This document shows, piece after piece, positions 34,082 through 42,457 of a DNA stretch of 64,000 nucleotides. The position numbers and the translations under genes were made by a program. The notes under the pieces were generated by a model. It did no database searches. It was not told where the DNA came from and saw only the letters and a list, made by a program, of their open reading frames with translations. Within the stretch, counting starts at the first letter, position 1. Every line of letters starts with the position of its first letter. Location of the stretch: the NCBI GenBank assembly GCA_003278735.1, contig QCDO01000002.1:61736-125735 (forward strand), read 5' to 3'. This DNA is from Prochlorococcus sp. AG-355-J09 (GTDB taxonomy: Bacteria; Cyanobacteriota; Cyanobacteriia; PCC-6307; Cyanobiaceae).

Positions 34082-34213
34082 TTAAATTAAATAAGATTTA
34101 AGCTGGTCTAATATGTCGGCACGGGTGGAAACTAATTTTGTAAAAACTAAATATATCAACCCTCCCATTGCGAGTCTTCCGTTAATTTTCTCTAACTGCT
34201 TTAGTTTTCTCAA
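34082..34213 (-). CDS. hli: Short high-light-inducible-type (HLIP) protein
   Basis: The minus-strand frame from a TTG start encodes 43 residues with EKINGRLAMGGLIYLVFTKL: the chlorophyll-binding ExxNGRxAMxG motif and single transmembrane helix of the Hli/CAB family. Hli proteins bind chlorophyll and protect photosystems under stress. It is short and has no ATG; the open frame runs nine codons further upstream without a better start. It could be a minimal hli gene or an eroded one. Confidence 0.6.
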   Translation of the reverse strand: MRKLKQLEKINGRLAMGGLIYLVFTKLVSTRADILDQLKSYLI

Positions 34214-34336
34214 AAGATTAAATTTGCGGTTAAATAAAATTTAAAGGGTATTAAAAATAAAAAAGTATTGATTACTTCAAAATAAAAAAAATTTTTTACA
34301 TATTTGTAGAAATATTATTTTAAGCACAAATTAAAT

Positions 34337-34474
34337 TTAAAGCCAAGCCTCTTTCATCTCAAGATAAAGCCTCTCGCTCTCCGCAGAATTAATTTTGCTT
34401 TCTGAATAGGATTGTTGCTGTTGCTGTTGCTGCGGTTGAGTTGAGTTAGTATTAGGGTTTTGGGCTTCGCTCAT
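34337..34474 (-). CDS. Small Gln-rich hypothetical protein (45 aa)
   Basis: ATG start, Asn/Thr/Gln-rich first half with seven consecutive Gln (encoded by alternating CAG/CAA), then a charged helix SESERLYLEMKEAWL. Soluble, function unknown. The C-terminal helix looks selected; the Gln run is a slippage-prone repeat. Confidence 0.6.
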   Translation of the reverse strand: MSEAQNPNTNSTQPQQQQQQQSYSESKINSAESERLYLEMKEAWL

Positions 34475-34590
34475 TAGAAGACAAAATTATTTGTGTTTAT
34501 TCTCTCATATTTAGAGCTTTTTTTGTCAAAATAAATTCTTAAATTTTATTTAAATTTTCTACCTCTTTAATTTTCCTGTTTTGAGTGAAG

Positions 34591-34692
34591 TTATTTAGCT
34601 ACAGTTGTTTTGGTGTATAGAAATTTAACTTCCCAATATACAATCCCTAGGAAGATAGCACTTGCAATAATAATTTCAGAAATGGCTAACAT
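34591..34692 (-). CDS. Tiny single-helix membrane protein (33 aa)
   Basis: MLAISEIIIASAIFLGIVYW followed by a polar tail; one transmembrane segment. No family recognised. Confidence 0.5.
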   Translation of the reverse strand: MLAISEIIIASAIFLGIVYWEVKFLYTKTTVAK

Positions 34693-34839
34693 TTTATTTT
34701 TCAATACTAATTTAATTTTGGTATCAATTTACACATAATGCAATAGGTACTAATTACATTTAAGATTTTAAAAAATTTTATTTAATAAAATAACGCGTCG
34801 AAATAATATAAAATTTTAAATTAGATACATATTATTTTC

Positions 34840-35274
34840 GTGGGAAATTTAATAAATTCAACAACCCTTATACCTTTAATACCTTTAATAACCTCTTTAT
34901 TTATTTTTATTTTATTGGTAAGTTTCAACAGAACAGTTAACAGGTTAACAAAACCAGTTACTGCAATGGTTGCATTATCTTTATTAAGTTCTACTTTTAT
35001 CAGCTCGTATGACTATTTTAAGAAAATAGAGGAAGAATTAGTTTTATCTGAATTTCTCAAATTTTTTGAAGAAAAAAATTTAGTTATACATCTCGATTCA
35101 GTAAATGAAAAAATTATAATTTTTTTCTCCTTAATAATGATATTAATTATTGGAATATCTTTTTATAAATTGCCAAGAAAAAAAGGTTATGTCTCATTTA
35201 TGATTAGCCTAGGATTAATATCTTCTTCGGTAATGCTTTCAATATTGATAATAGATTTCTCAGCACTAACCTAA
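34840..35274 (+). CDS. Membrane protein resembling the N terminus of NdhF-type subunits (144 aa)
   Basis: At least four hydrophobic segments (residues about 8-28, 41-56, 87-106, 115-139). LIPLIPLITSLFIFILL at the start and the overall layout resemble the first helices of NDH-1 antiporter-like subunits (NdhF), but the antiporter core is absent. It starts with GTG and overlaps the 3' end of the convergent oxidase gene by 4 bases. A small accessory subunit or truncated relative is possible. Confidence 0.6.
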   Translation: MGNLINSTTLIPLIPLITSLFIFILLVSFNRTVNRLTKPVTAMVALSLLSSTFISSYDYFKKIEEELVLSEFLKFFEEKNLVIHLDSVNEKIIIFFSLIMILIIGISFYKLPRKKGYVSFMISLGLISSSVMLSILIIDFSALT

Positions 35275-35777
35275 ACTGTAAGCATTGACAAAGCTTGGTT
35301 AAGTTCTTGGACATGATTAAGTTCATCTTGAGCAATTTCTTTTATTTTTTGATCATTTGGATTATCTATTAAATATTTGGAATAAGTTTCAAATGCATGT
35401 TCTTCGATTTTTATGTTGACATCATAAGCATTAGCTGGAGAGAAGAAATAATAAAAAACCATTATCCAGTAATAGACAAGCACAAGGTGTCTCGCAAAAA
35501 ATCTATCAATCCAAAAGCTATCTCCTCCTCTTTTCTCCATTTCTTTAAGATGCTCAGTTTCGTTAATAGCTTGATAAAAATGTTCTTTCATTAAAATCAT
35601 TGTTTTTTCATTTTTAATTCCTAGGGATTCTTTAAAATGAAGAACTGAAAGAAATGCAAAATAAGGTGATCTTGCTATTACTTCTAAAACCCAAAATCTT
35701 TGTAAAGATCTACCAGAGTAAATGAAATCTAAGAAGCTGACAGTACTATTTAAAATCAAAGAATTTAATTTCTTCAT
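35271..35777 (-). CDS. Plastoquinol terminal oxidase (PTOX, alternative oxidase family)
   Basis: A 168-residue di-iron oxidase that passes electrons from plastoquinol to oxygen, a safety valve for the photosynthetic chain. All six metal ligands of the family can be seen: Glu in VLEVIAR, Glu and His in NETEHLKEME, Glu in IEEHAFETY, Glu and His in QDELNHVQE. WIDRFFARHLVLVYYWIMVFYY matches the PTOX core. PTOX is common in high-light Prochlorococcus. Confidence 0.92.
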   Translation of the reverse strand: MKKLNSLILNSTVSFLDFIYSGRSLQRFWVLEVIARSPYFAFLSVLHFKESLGIKNEKTMILMKEHFYQAINETEHLKEMEKRGGDSFWIDRFFARHLVLVYYWIMVFYYFFSPANAYDVNIKIEEHAFETYSKYLIDNPNDQKIKEIAQDELNHVQELNQALSMLTV

Positions 35778-35932
35778 ACATTTCGTTTTTCTTTAAGTAT
35801 AATTACTCAGCCGCTTAGTGGCTATAATTTTTAGGAGTAATTAACCAAAAATAAATATTTATAGTCTAAAAATTGTTACTTCCATTGAAATATTTTTTTT
35901 TCATGCATTAATTGGATAGATAAAAATTTTAT

Positions 35933-36073
35933 ATGACAACTACTGAAAAAATTGCAAATGCCAAAAAGAGGATTGATGAATTGGAAAGACTTATAAAATA
36001 TTGGAATGATTCAGACCATGATGAGGCAAAAATAATAAATTTTACAAGGAAGATTGAAAATAAAGTTGCCTAG
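35933..36073 (+). CDS. Small soluble hypothetical protein (46 aa)
   Basis: ATG-started, Lys/Glu-rich amphipathic helices (KKRIDELERLIKYWN). No membrane segment and no recognised family. Confidence 0.55.
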   Translation: MTTTEKIANAKKRIDELERLIKYWNDSDHDEAKIINFTRKIENKVA

Positions 36074-36220
36074 ATTGTTATGACTAGGGCTAATTAACTT
36101 TATCTACTTAAAGTGATTTAATATATTTTTGGGTCTCGAATTTTTTTTAATTTATAAATAGAGCAATTAAACCTATTCTCAAAAACGGTAAGGAAGAAAT
36201 AATCTAAAAGAAAAGTTTAT

Positions 36221-36334
36221 ATGAAAACCTTTTCAAAAAAATATTTAGTCCCAATTAAATTTATACCATGGGTCTTTTGGGTATTAATATCTTTTATGAG
36301 TTTATATTTGTGTAAAATAGCCTGGTTAAATTGA
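36221..36334 (+). CDS. Tiny membrane protein (37 aa)
   Basis: Basic N terminus then one helix (PWVFWVLISFMSLYLCKIAW). Real status uncertain because of its size. Confidence 0.4.
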   Translation: MKTFSKKYLVPIKFIPWVFWVLISFMSLYLCKIAWLN

Positions 36335-36347
36335 ATAATTATTGAAT

Positions 36348-36656
36348 CTAGCTTCTCCTTAACCAACCAGGAGCACCGCCAAACCAATCCGATATATCAT
36401 CTTCATTTGGGTTGAAATGATTTTCTTTATCTAGTCCATCTATCCCAAATGATTGTAAGAGGTTATCAATACCCCTATCATTTTTTGTACCATTCCTTCT
36501 AAAGCTGTTAGCTTTTTTCAGCCAAAGAGAAATTGTCGAATTATGGTGTGCAAATTTCTCCACATATATCCTTTCTTCTAATGTAATTGATTTATCTTGA
36601 GCAATTCTTTTAATTATCCCTTGGATCTTTAGTCTTTTTTCATTACTAAGGAGCAT
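36348..36656 (-). CDS. Hypothetical protein (102 aa)
   Basis: Helical N-terminal half (LKIQGIIKRIAQDKSITLEERIYVEKFA; shown by key residues only), then a polar region and an acidic C terminus ending DISDWFGGAPGWLRRS. It looks like a conserved marine cyanobacterial protein; no known domain. Confidence 0.65.
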   Translation of the reverse strand: MLLSNEKRLKIQGIIKRIAQDKSITLEERIYVEKFAHHNSTISLWLKKANSFRRNGTKNDRGIDNLLQSFGIDGLDKENHFNPNEDDISDWFGGAPGWLRRS

Positions 36657-36956
36657 TTTTTATTAATTCATTATTCTTTTTATAGGAAGGATTACTAAAT
36701 ATATCTTGTCAATGTTAATTTCAAGAAATTAACTATTTTAAAAGGTATTTAAGCGAGAAAAGTCTTAAGACACTAAAAAAAGGGATCAATAAGTTACTAA
36801 TAATACGTTTTTGTATTTATTAAACTTATAATTCGTGCAAAATAGATAAAAAAAATCAATCCATTTATAAGGAAACTTTGAAATTAAGTTAACTGGAAGC
36901 AGCTGTTGCACTATAGTAAAAATGTACTAATATTAGTACAGATGTATTATTAAGAT
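36657..36956. other. 300-base intergenic region with divergent promoters
   Basis: AT-rich, no open frame of note. It must hold promoters for genes on both sides. The right end has ACTATAGTAA and a 16-bp palindrome (listed separately). Confidence 0.6.
36924..36939. promoter_or_regulatory. Perfect 16-bp palindrome, probable operator
   Basis: GTACTAATATTAGTAC equals its own reverse complement and ends 17 bases before the ATG at 36957. Overlapping its right arm, AGTACAGATGTATT (36935-36948) resembles a LexA box. The position is right for a repressor site. Confidence 0.5.
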
Positions 36957-37163
36957 ATGAAAGTGATTTCATCTTCTCCTTATGCCCCTTTTAATTCAAA
37001 AGAGTGGAATTCTCTAATAAGCAAAAATGCAAAGTTTGAAAATACTCCAATCAAGATTCAAAAAAGAATTTATAGAACTTTTACTCTAAAAAAGCTTGGA
37101 AATGATGACCTTTTGCAAGAGAAGAATGATTTGCCTCAACAAATGCAACTTGTATTCGGATAG
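36957..37163 (+). CDS. Small hypothetical protein (68 aa)
   Basis: Begins MKVISSSPYAPFNSKEWNSL and has a basic middle (KIQKRIYRTFTLKKLG). It is soluble and of unknown function. The strong palindrome before its start suggests tight control. Confidence 0.6.
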   Translation: MKVISSSPYAPFNSKEWNSLISKNAKFENTPIKIQKRIYRTFTLKKLGNDDLLQEKNDLPQQMQLVFG

Positions 37164-37253
37164 AAAAATATTAACTAACAATCTTTTTATTGAATATTAT
37201 TTTACGAGATCCAATTTTTTGTTAGATTAGTAGAAATACAAGAAGGATTTAAT

Positions 37254-37544
37254 TTGGCTGTAGATCGAGAACTTTTAAAAGAAGTTACCCAAGAACTTTG
37301 GAATACCGTAAAAAAACTAAGACCTGAAATAGATCGACAAACTCGACTTCAATTAGTTTTAAAGGCCTTATTAACTATTGGAGATTTGCCAGATCAAATG
37401 CAAGCTGCCATGGTAGTTGGTGTTTGCGCAGAAATGGATAAAAGTGATGTTGATAATGTTGAAACTAATTCACAAACTAAAGATTTAAGCGGAGTTGATA
37501 CTTCTACAGGCAGAAAAGTGGTTAGAAGAAGTTCAGCTAAATAA
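37254..37544 (+). CDS. TIGR03894-like picocyanobacterial protein (96 aa)
   Basis: TTG start; MAVDRELLKEVTQELWNTVK, LQLVLKALLTIGDLPDQMQA, AAMVVGVCAEMD. This pattern belongs, from memory, to a family restricted to Prochlorococcus and marine Synechococcus (TIGR03894). Mostly helical; the C-terminal third is polar and basic. Function unknown. Confidence 0.7.
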   Translation: MAVDRELLKEVTQELWNTVKKLRPEIDRQTRLQLVLKALLTIGDLPDQMQAAMVVGVCAEMDKSDVDNVETNSQTKDLSGVDTSTGRKVVRRSSAK

Positions 37545-37555
37545 ACCTTAAACGA

Positions 37556-37759
37556 TCATCCTTTAATTTTCTTTGATTCGTTTTTATTAAGTCTATTGAA
37601 TAGGTAATATGAAATTACAAGTAAGAGAGGAACGAATATAGAATGTAAAGTCATCATTAATTCTGTTTGGCCCATTCCTATAAGGTTTGACTCGTTTGGA
37701 AGTTGTTCTGACCAAGTGCCAACTAAATGCCAGGCTTGAGGAATTGATAAGAAAAACAT
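37556..37759 (-). CDS. Small membrane protein (67 aa)
   Basis: A polar N-terminal half (PQAWHLVGTWSEQLPNESN) and one transmembrane segment (residues about 38-56), then a basic tail. Unknown function. Confidence 0.6.
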   Translation of the reverse strand: MFFLSIPQAWHLVGTWSEQLPNESNLIGMGQTELMMTLHSIFVPLLLVISYYLFNRLNKNESKKIKG

Positions 37760-37876
37760 ATAAGAGCTATAAGTAAAGTTTATGTTCAGATAAAGATTAT
37801 CATTATTGAACGTTTTTGCTTTCTTTATTCTTATTTCTTAACTAATTATTTGTAGATTTATAAAAAAGAACTTGAT

Positions 37877-39406
37877 TCATAAATTTATTTTCTTAAGAAG
37901 AGTTTTAAATTCTTTTTTACCAATAATTTTTTCAGCTGCGTAAGCCCCACTTGCTGAAACAGCAGGAATTCCAATACCTGGAAATGTACTTGCACCGCAT
38001 GTAAATAAATTTTTTACTGGAGTTTTGCATCCTGGGAAAAGACCTTTTGCTGCAGATAATGCAGGGCCGTAACTACCGCAATAGGTATTGGTGAATTTTT
38101 CATGAGTGATTGGGGTTCCTAGCATCTTTAAATCAATCCTTTCATCTATATCAGGGATGAATTTTCGCACTGCATTAAGGAATATTGAACATCTTTCTTC
38201 TTTCAAATTTCTATATTCTAATTCCTTTGGATTTAGGTTTTCCCAAATTTCCCAAGGTTCATTTGCGGGAGTATATCCATGAAGAACATGTTTTCCTTCA
38301 GGGGCCATATTTTTATCTAAAACAGATGGGATTGAAAATACAGCTATATTTCTTTCTGCGGTTATACCTTTTTCCCACTTGTCGACGTGTATCGCATGTA
38401 TTGGCAAATCTTCAAGACCATCAGCATCAAAACCTAGATGTATATGAAGGAAAGAATCACATTTTTTAGGGTTCAAAACTTTTGTATTCCATCTTTTTGA
38501 AATTTCATTTGGAATTAACTTCTTTAAATTCCAAACATCAGTATTCGTGACAACAGATTCACAACTATAACTAGAGCCATTATTAAGAGTTATACCTGTA
38601 GCTAAATTTTTATTGAAGTTAATTGTCTTTACTCTCGAAGAAAGAATTAATTTTCCTCCATTTTTTTTAAATCCATTAATTAAGGCTTTTATGATAGATT
38701 CACTACCTCCTTTGGGGTATTCAAGGTATGAATTTGGTTCAAACCATTCGTTAAATAAAGTAGCCATCGCAGCTGTATTTGTATCATTCATTGACATCCC
38801 ACTTATCAAAAAGCTCAATAAATCAACCCAATTTCTGAGAAAAGGATCTACTAGATGATTATTTACTAAATTCCCAAAGCCTTTATTAATTTTTGGTATT
38901 TGATTGATATTAGGTAAAAATTTTGAGGTTAAATTTATTAGATCTAAGAAATTTATTGATTCAGGAGAAAATGAGAGTAAAGGTATTTCATTTATTATTT
39001 GGCTAAGAGGTTTAATTTCGGAAATAAATGATTCCCATTCTTTAACAGATTTCTCACCTCTTAAAGTTTTAATTGTTTGTTTAAAAGGTTCTTCCCCCAC
39101 ATCAAGATTAAAATTGCCCTCTGGGACAATTACTTGCCAACCTTTGTATTGAAATAGTTCAACTTCTTCATCAAGTAATTTAAGAATTTGCCCAAGGGGG
39201 TTAGTTGTCGGCCATTTACCTATTCCACTCCACAATGAAGGACCTGATTCGAAAGTATAACCTTTTCTTTTGAAACTGTGAGCAACGCCTCCCGGCTGTG
39301 TATGTGCTTCACATATAAGAACTTTTTTGCCTGATAAAGCTAAAATAGAACCACAGCATAATCCTCCTATTCCACTACCGACTATTACAACGTCGTACTT
39401 TTCCAT
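37877..39406 (-). CDS. Carotenoid isomerase-like FAD-dependent oxidoreductase (CRTISO/phytoene desaturase family)
   Basis: A 509-residue flavoprotein. The dinucleotide fold opens the protein: VVIVGSGIGGLCCGSILALSG; GGVAHSFKRKGYTFESGPSL is the family substrate/FAD region, and the C terminus has LFTCGASTFPGIGIPAVSASG closing the FAD site. It resembles CrtH (prolycopene cis-trans isomerase), but paralogues with other all-trans products exist in cyanobacteria, so I do not assign the symbol. Monocistronic, minus strand. Confidence 0.8.
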   Translation of the reverse strand: MEKYDVVIVGSGIGGLCCGSILALSGKKVLICEAHTQPGGVAHSFKRKGYTFESGPSLWSGIGKWPTTNPLGQILKLLDEEVELFQYKGWQVIVPEGNFNLDVGEEPFKQTIKTLRGEKSVKEWESFISEIKPLSQIINEIPLLSFSPESINFLDLINLTSKFLPNINQIPKINKGFGNLVNNHLVDPFLRNWVDLLSFLISGMSMNDTNTAAMATLFNEWFEPNSYLEYPKGGSESIIKALINGFKKNGGKLILSSRVKTINFNKNLATGITLNNGSSYSCESVVTNTDVWNLKKLIPNEISKRWNTKVLNPKKCDSFLHIHLGFDADGLEDLPIHAIHVDKWEKGITAERNIAVFSIPSVLDKNMAPEGKHVLHGYTPANEPWEIWENLNPKELEYRNLKEERCSIFLNAVRKFIPDIDERIDLKMLGTPITHEKFTNTYCGSYGPALSAAKGLFPGCKTPVKNLFTCGASTFPGIGIPAVSASGAYAAEKIIGKKEFKTLLKKINL

Positions 39407-39444
39407 TAAATATTAATTTACTCTGCTCTAAAAACTAATATGTT

Positions 39445-39555
39445 TTAGACAAATGTGTTGCTTGAAGTTGTAATACTAAGAACAACAGCAAGGAAAAATA
39501 TATAAGGGACAGCTTTAAGAGGTATGTATCCTTGGCTTTTAGAGATGAAATCCAT
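39445..39555 (-). CDS. Tiny single-helix protein (36 aa)
   Basis: MDFISKSQGYIPLKAVPYIF then a hydrophobic run LAVVLSITTSSN. One membrane segment, function unknown. Confidence 0.5.
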   Translation of the reverse strand: MDFISKSQGYIPLKAVPYIFFLAVVLSITTSSNTFV

Positions 39556-39727
39556 AAAATTAGTTACTTTATGTAAATATATTAACGAGATCTTGTTCCT
39601 TATGTGTGCCAAAAAATTATTTTTTTGGAAATATATTGAAACAAAGAAATCTTTTTCGAGAGATTTTTTACTAAGAACATTTTTTATGAAGTTATCTTAG
39701 TATTTGATTCTTAGATTAAGATCTATT

Positions 39728-40213
39728 ATGAAACACTTTCCTGATATTAATGAGATAAGATTATTAGAAAAAAATTCTCAAAAAAATGGTAGCGGAATTG
39801 TATATGAGGAATTGTTAGGAATATGGAAGTTCAAGTATGTATGGGAAAAGGAGTCAGATGAAATCAAAAATATATCTAGTTCTATTCTCCAAATATTGTC
39901 GGCAAGCCTCGAACTGAAAAGTAAAAATAAAGAGAATCAAATAAATTATGAAATAAAAAATTCAATTAATTTCGGATTATTAAATATTACTTTTATAGGC
40001 AACGCAGAATTAAAAGGGATTAGACCTTTATTGGCTTTCTATTTTGAAGAATTAAAAATTAGTATTAGTAGTTTTCCTATATTTAATAAGGAATTAAAAA
40101 AACCAGAAGATAAAAAAATGCCTTTTTTCTCACTTGTAGGAATTAGCACTAAAGATAATTGGTTGTGTGCTCGAGGCAGAGGCGGAGGGCTTGCAATATG
40201 GGTTAAGTCTTAA
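39728..40213 (+). CDS. Conserved cyanobacterial protein, possibly fibrillin/PAP-like (161 aa)
   Basis: Start chosen at the ATG for MKHFPDINEIRLLEK. GIVYEELLGIWKFKYVWEK near the start and DNWLCARGRGGGLAIW at the end are reminiscent of small plastid-lipid-associated (PAP) relatives, a beta-rich lipid-binding fold. The match is by eye and weak; a hypothetical label is safe. Confidence 0.6.
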   Translation: MKHFPDINEIRLLEKNSQKNGSGIVYEELLGIWKFKYVWEKESDEIKNISSSILQILSASLELKSKNKENQINYEIKNSINFGLLNITFIGNAELKGIRPLLAFYFEELKISISSFPIFNKELKKPEDKKMPFFSLVGISTKDNWLCARGRGGGLAIWVKS

Positions 40214-40214
40214 T

Positions 40215-40430
40215 TTAGTGGTATTCTCCTGGATGATCTACCTTTCTTACGGTAACTTTATCAACTTTTTGTCCATTAAATCTTAAGAGATCATCTCCTG
40301 AAAAGTCATAACCTAAGCGTTGACCTATTAGGGCTACATCATCTGCTGTAGAGGATGTCGTAACCTGCTTTTTTAATTCTTCATCAGATTGCATTTTAAT
40401 TAAAAATTTTCTTATTTCAGAAAAACTCAT
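40215..40430 (-). CDS. Stand-alone Nif11 domain protein (71 aa)
   Basis: SFSEIRKFLIKMQSDEELKK, then DVALIGQRLGYDFSGDDLLRF: the Nif11/NHLP leader fold used as leader of peptide natural products such as prochlorosins. Here no Cys/Ser/Thr-rich core follows a Gly-Gly; the tail is short (VDKVTVRKVDHPGEYH). No LanM-like modifying gene is in the window. Probably a Nif11-fold protein with another role. Confidence 0.75.
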   Translation of the reverse strand: MSFSEIRKFLIKMQSDEELKKQVTTSSTADDVALIGQRLGYDFSGDDLLRFNGQKVDKVTVRKVDHPGEYH

Positions 40431-40521
40431 TACTAGAATTTGATTGATTGATTTTAAAGAAATTTATAAAATCTTTTTCTTAGCAAGAACAAGATAAATA
40501 GATAATTATTATACTATTTTT

Positions 40522-40839
40522 ATGACTTACTTATTCCTCTATATAGTTGGCATAATTTTAATATGGTGGATATATCGTGTCGGTTGGCTTGAGGCGCTCA
40601 AAACAGTAGTTAAAGTTATAGTCCCCTCAGCGCTTATTATTTTATTTAACATAAAAGCAGGGAGATTACTTTTTAAAAGTCCTGTAGTCGGATTATTAAG
40701 CGCTTTGCCTACCTCTATTTTTATTTTTAGAGGTTCATTACCTTTAGTTAGTTATATAAATAACTGGATTGAAAATAAAATAAATAATTATGATGATTCG
40801 GAAGTTATAGATACTGATTCTGTGCCTTTAGATGATTAA
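40522..40839 (+). CDS. Hypothetical membrane protein (105 aa)
   Basis: Three hydrophobic segments (residues about 2-16, 30-44, 54-78) and an acidic tail (YDDSEVIDTDSVPLDD). Convergent with the next gene, one base apart. Unknown. Confidence 0.6.
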   Translation: MTYLFLYIVGIILIWWIYRVGWLEALKTVVKVIVPSALIILFNIKAGRLLFKSPVVGLLSALPTSIFIFRGSLPLVSYINNWIENKINNYDDSEVIDTDSVPLDD

Positions 40840-40840
40840 T

Positions 40841-41233
40841 TTAATCAAATCCAAGAAATAATTCTTTGTGTACAACAAGAACATCAAATAAAGTTGTTCT
40901 ATGAATAGGACTTAATGGGATTTTGTCTATATTTAATGCTTCTGCGCAAATTAAATGAGCATCCCATTTTGTATTGTGATCACTTATTTCAATTGACCAC
41001 TCAATTACTTTTTTGAAATGATCTGGCATCTCCGAACCAATTTTTCTGCAAATTTGACATAGAACTGACAAAAGTGGAGGTTTTGATGGCCTTTTTAAAT
41101 CTTTAATAAGACTAGGTTGTGTAAAAACACTTGTATAGCGGATGTAGTCTATCAATTCATATTCTTCTTTAGTAAGAGCTGCTTTATCTAATGCTCTTTC
41201 AAATTCGTCTATGGGGGTTATGGGCCTATCCAA
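40841..41233 (-). CDS. Conserved hypothetical soluble protein (130 aa)
   Basis: Mostly helical, with the motif LLSVLCQICRKIGSEMP and HLICAEALNIDKIPLSP. Four bases downstream of tatA on the same strand. Seems typical of marine cyanobacteria; no function known. Confidence 0.65.
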   Translation of the reverse strand: MDRPITPIDEFERALDKAALTKEEYELIDYIRYTSVFTQPSLIKDLKRPSKPPLLSVLCQICRKIGSEMPDHFKKVIEWSIEISDHNTKWDAHLICAEALNIDKIPLSPIHRTTLFDVLVVHKELFLGFD

Positions 41234-41237
41234 GATA

Positions 41238-41498
41238 TTATTTTTTGCTGTTTTCTGAATCTATTTTTTCTTGATTAATTTCATTAGTTTGATTGCTTTC
41301 TATAGATTTAGGAGATTCATCTTCTTCGTTCATAACTTGGTCGATTTCATTTTGAAATTCATTCGATGCTTTTTTAAGACTTTTCAAAGTTTTACCAAGC
41401 TGTTTCCCTAATTCTGGAAGCTTTTTTGGACCAAAAATTAAAAGAGCTAAGATAAGTATTACAGTAACTTCAGGCAAACCTACACCAAAAATATTCAT
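41238..41498 (-). CDS. tatA: Sec-independent protein translocase TatA/Hcf106 family
   Basis: An 86-residue TatA: MNIFGVGLPEVTVILILALL membrane helix, then the FGPKKLPELGKQLGKTLKSL amphipathic helix, and an acidic disordered tail. It forms the pore for folded proteins crossing the thylakoid or plasma membrane. TatB-like function may be shared. Confidence 0.92.
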   Translation of the reverse strand: MNIFGVGLPEVTVILILALLIFGPKKLPELGKQLGKTLKSLKKASNEFQNEIDQVMNEEDESPKSIESNQTNEINQEKIDSENSKK

Positions 41499-41588
41499 AA
41501 CTGATAACTATTTAACTAATAAGTAAATCTACTATTAAATATAGTCAAATCATGCGAAAATTTCATTCTCGGAAGAGCTTTTTTAATA

Positions 41589-41726
41589 TTAAAAAATTTT
41601 GAAAAATATTATTGTTATTAATACTCCTTTAAAGAAAACTAACCAAAGTAATTGATAATCACTCAATTTGAATTTTTTTTGGTACCAATTTATAAGAGTT
41701 TTATGTTTGTCTATTAATTTTCTCAT
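41589..41726 (-). CDS. Small membrane protein (45 aa)
   Basis: Basic N-terminal half (MRKLIDKHKTLINWYQKKFK) and one hydrophobic helix (LLWLVFFKGVLITIIFFK). Unknown; the pattern, with clear start, favours a real gene. Confidence 0.55.
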   Translation of the reverse strand: MRKLIDKHKTLINWYQKKFKLSDYQLLWLVFFKGVLITIIFFKIF

Positions 41727-41902
41727 TTTACCTAGATTATTTATTACTACCACTTATTTTAGCTTAATTTCTTTTATTATTACTTTATGGAAATTCATGA
41801 TTCAATCCAAATAGATTATCCTATTAGATTTTAATCTTTTCTAAATTAATTTTTTTCTAAATTATTGAAACTATTCGCTAAATATCTACTAGCTTAAAAA
41901 AA

Positions 41903-42142
41903 ATGAAGTACTTATTTGTTGTTTTTTACCTATTTTTTCTAATTTATCCAGCTGAAGCCGTTACCACAAAAATGTTTAAAGTATTGGATACGTGTGCAAG
42001 ATATCGACTCGGTGAGATTAATGCTAATGAGGCTATAGAAAAACTAAAATTAAAATCAATTAATTCTTCCATTAGTCAGCCAAAGGATCTAGTAAAAAAA
42101 TATTGCTCAGTATTTACTCCAAATGAAAAAATTGAATTTTAA
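41903..42142 (+). CDS. Small secreted hypothetical protein (79 aa)
   Basis: Signal peptide with likely cleavage after YPAEA (about residue 19), then a helical mature part with two Cys (DTCARYRLGE and KKYCSVF) that may form a disulfide. Unknown. Confidence 0.65.
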   Translation: MKYLFVVFYLFFLIYPAEAVTTKMFKVLDTCARYRLGEINANEAIEKLKLKSINSSISQPKDLVKKYCSVFTPNEKIEF

Positions 42143-42158
42143 TTTTAGCACTATATAT

Positions 42159-42293
42159 TTAATTATTCTTTTTTGAATAATCTTTAGCTTTGCTTCTTAT
42201 TTCTTTAACTTTTTTATAATTAGTTATTTTTAAATTAAAAATAACTCCCAAAAAAAGAATAAGAAATAAAAAAATATAAATTATTAATTCCAT
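42159..42293 (-). CDS. Small membrane protein (44 aa)
   Basis: One N-terminal transmembrane helix (ELIIYIFLFLILFLGVIFN) then a strongly basic cytoplasmic tail. Unknown. Confidence 0.5.
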   Translation of the reverse strand: MELIIYIFLFLILFLGVIFNLKITNYKKVKEIRSKAKDYSKKNN

Positions 42294-42457
42294 ATTTTTG
42301 AACTAATAAATTTACCATAGTTAAATTTACCCTAGTTTATTTCAATAATTTTTTAGTATCTTATAAAACAAAAAAACTGACTTTAATATCAGTTATTTAA
42401 TTCAAGGCCACAAAAAAAACATATTAACCTCTAATATGGAATTTTATAAGTATTATT

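Noticed and set aside
34337..34474. Trinucleotide repeat as a non-coding microsatellite
   Set aside because: The CAG/CAA alternation keeps Gln while avoiding a pure repeat, and the frame has a clean start and a helical end, favouring a gene.
40215..40430. Lanthipeptide precursor
   Set aside because: No Gly-Gly/core region and no LanM-type enzyme in the window.
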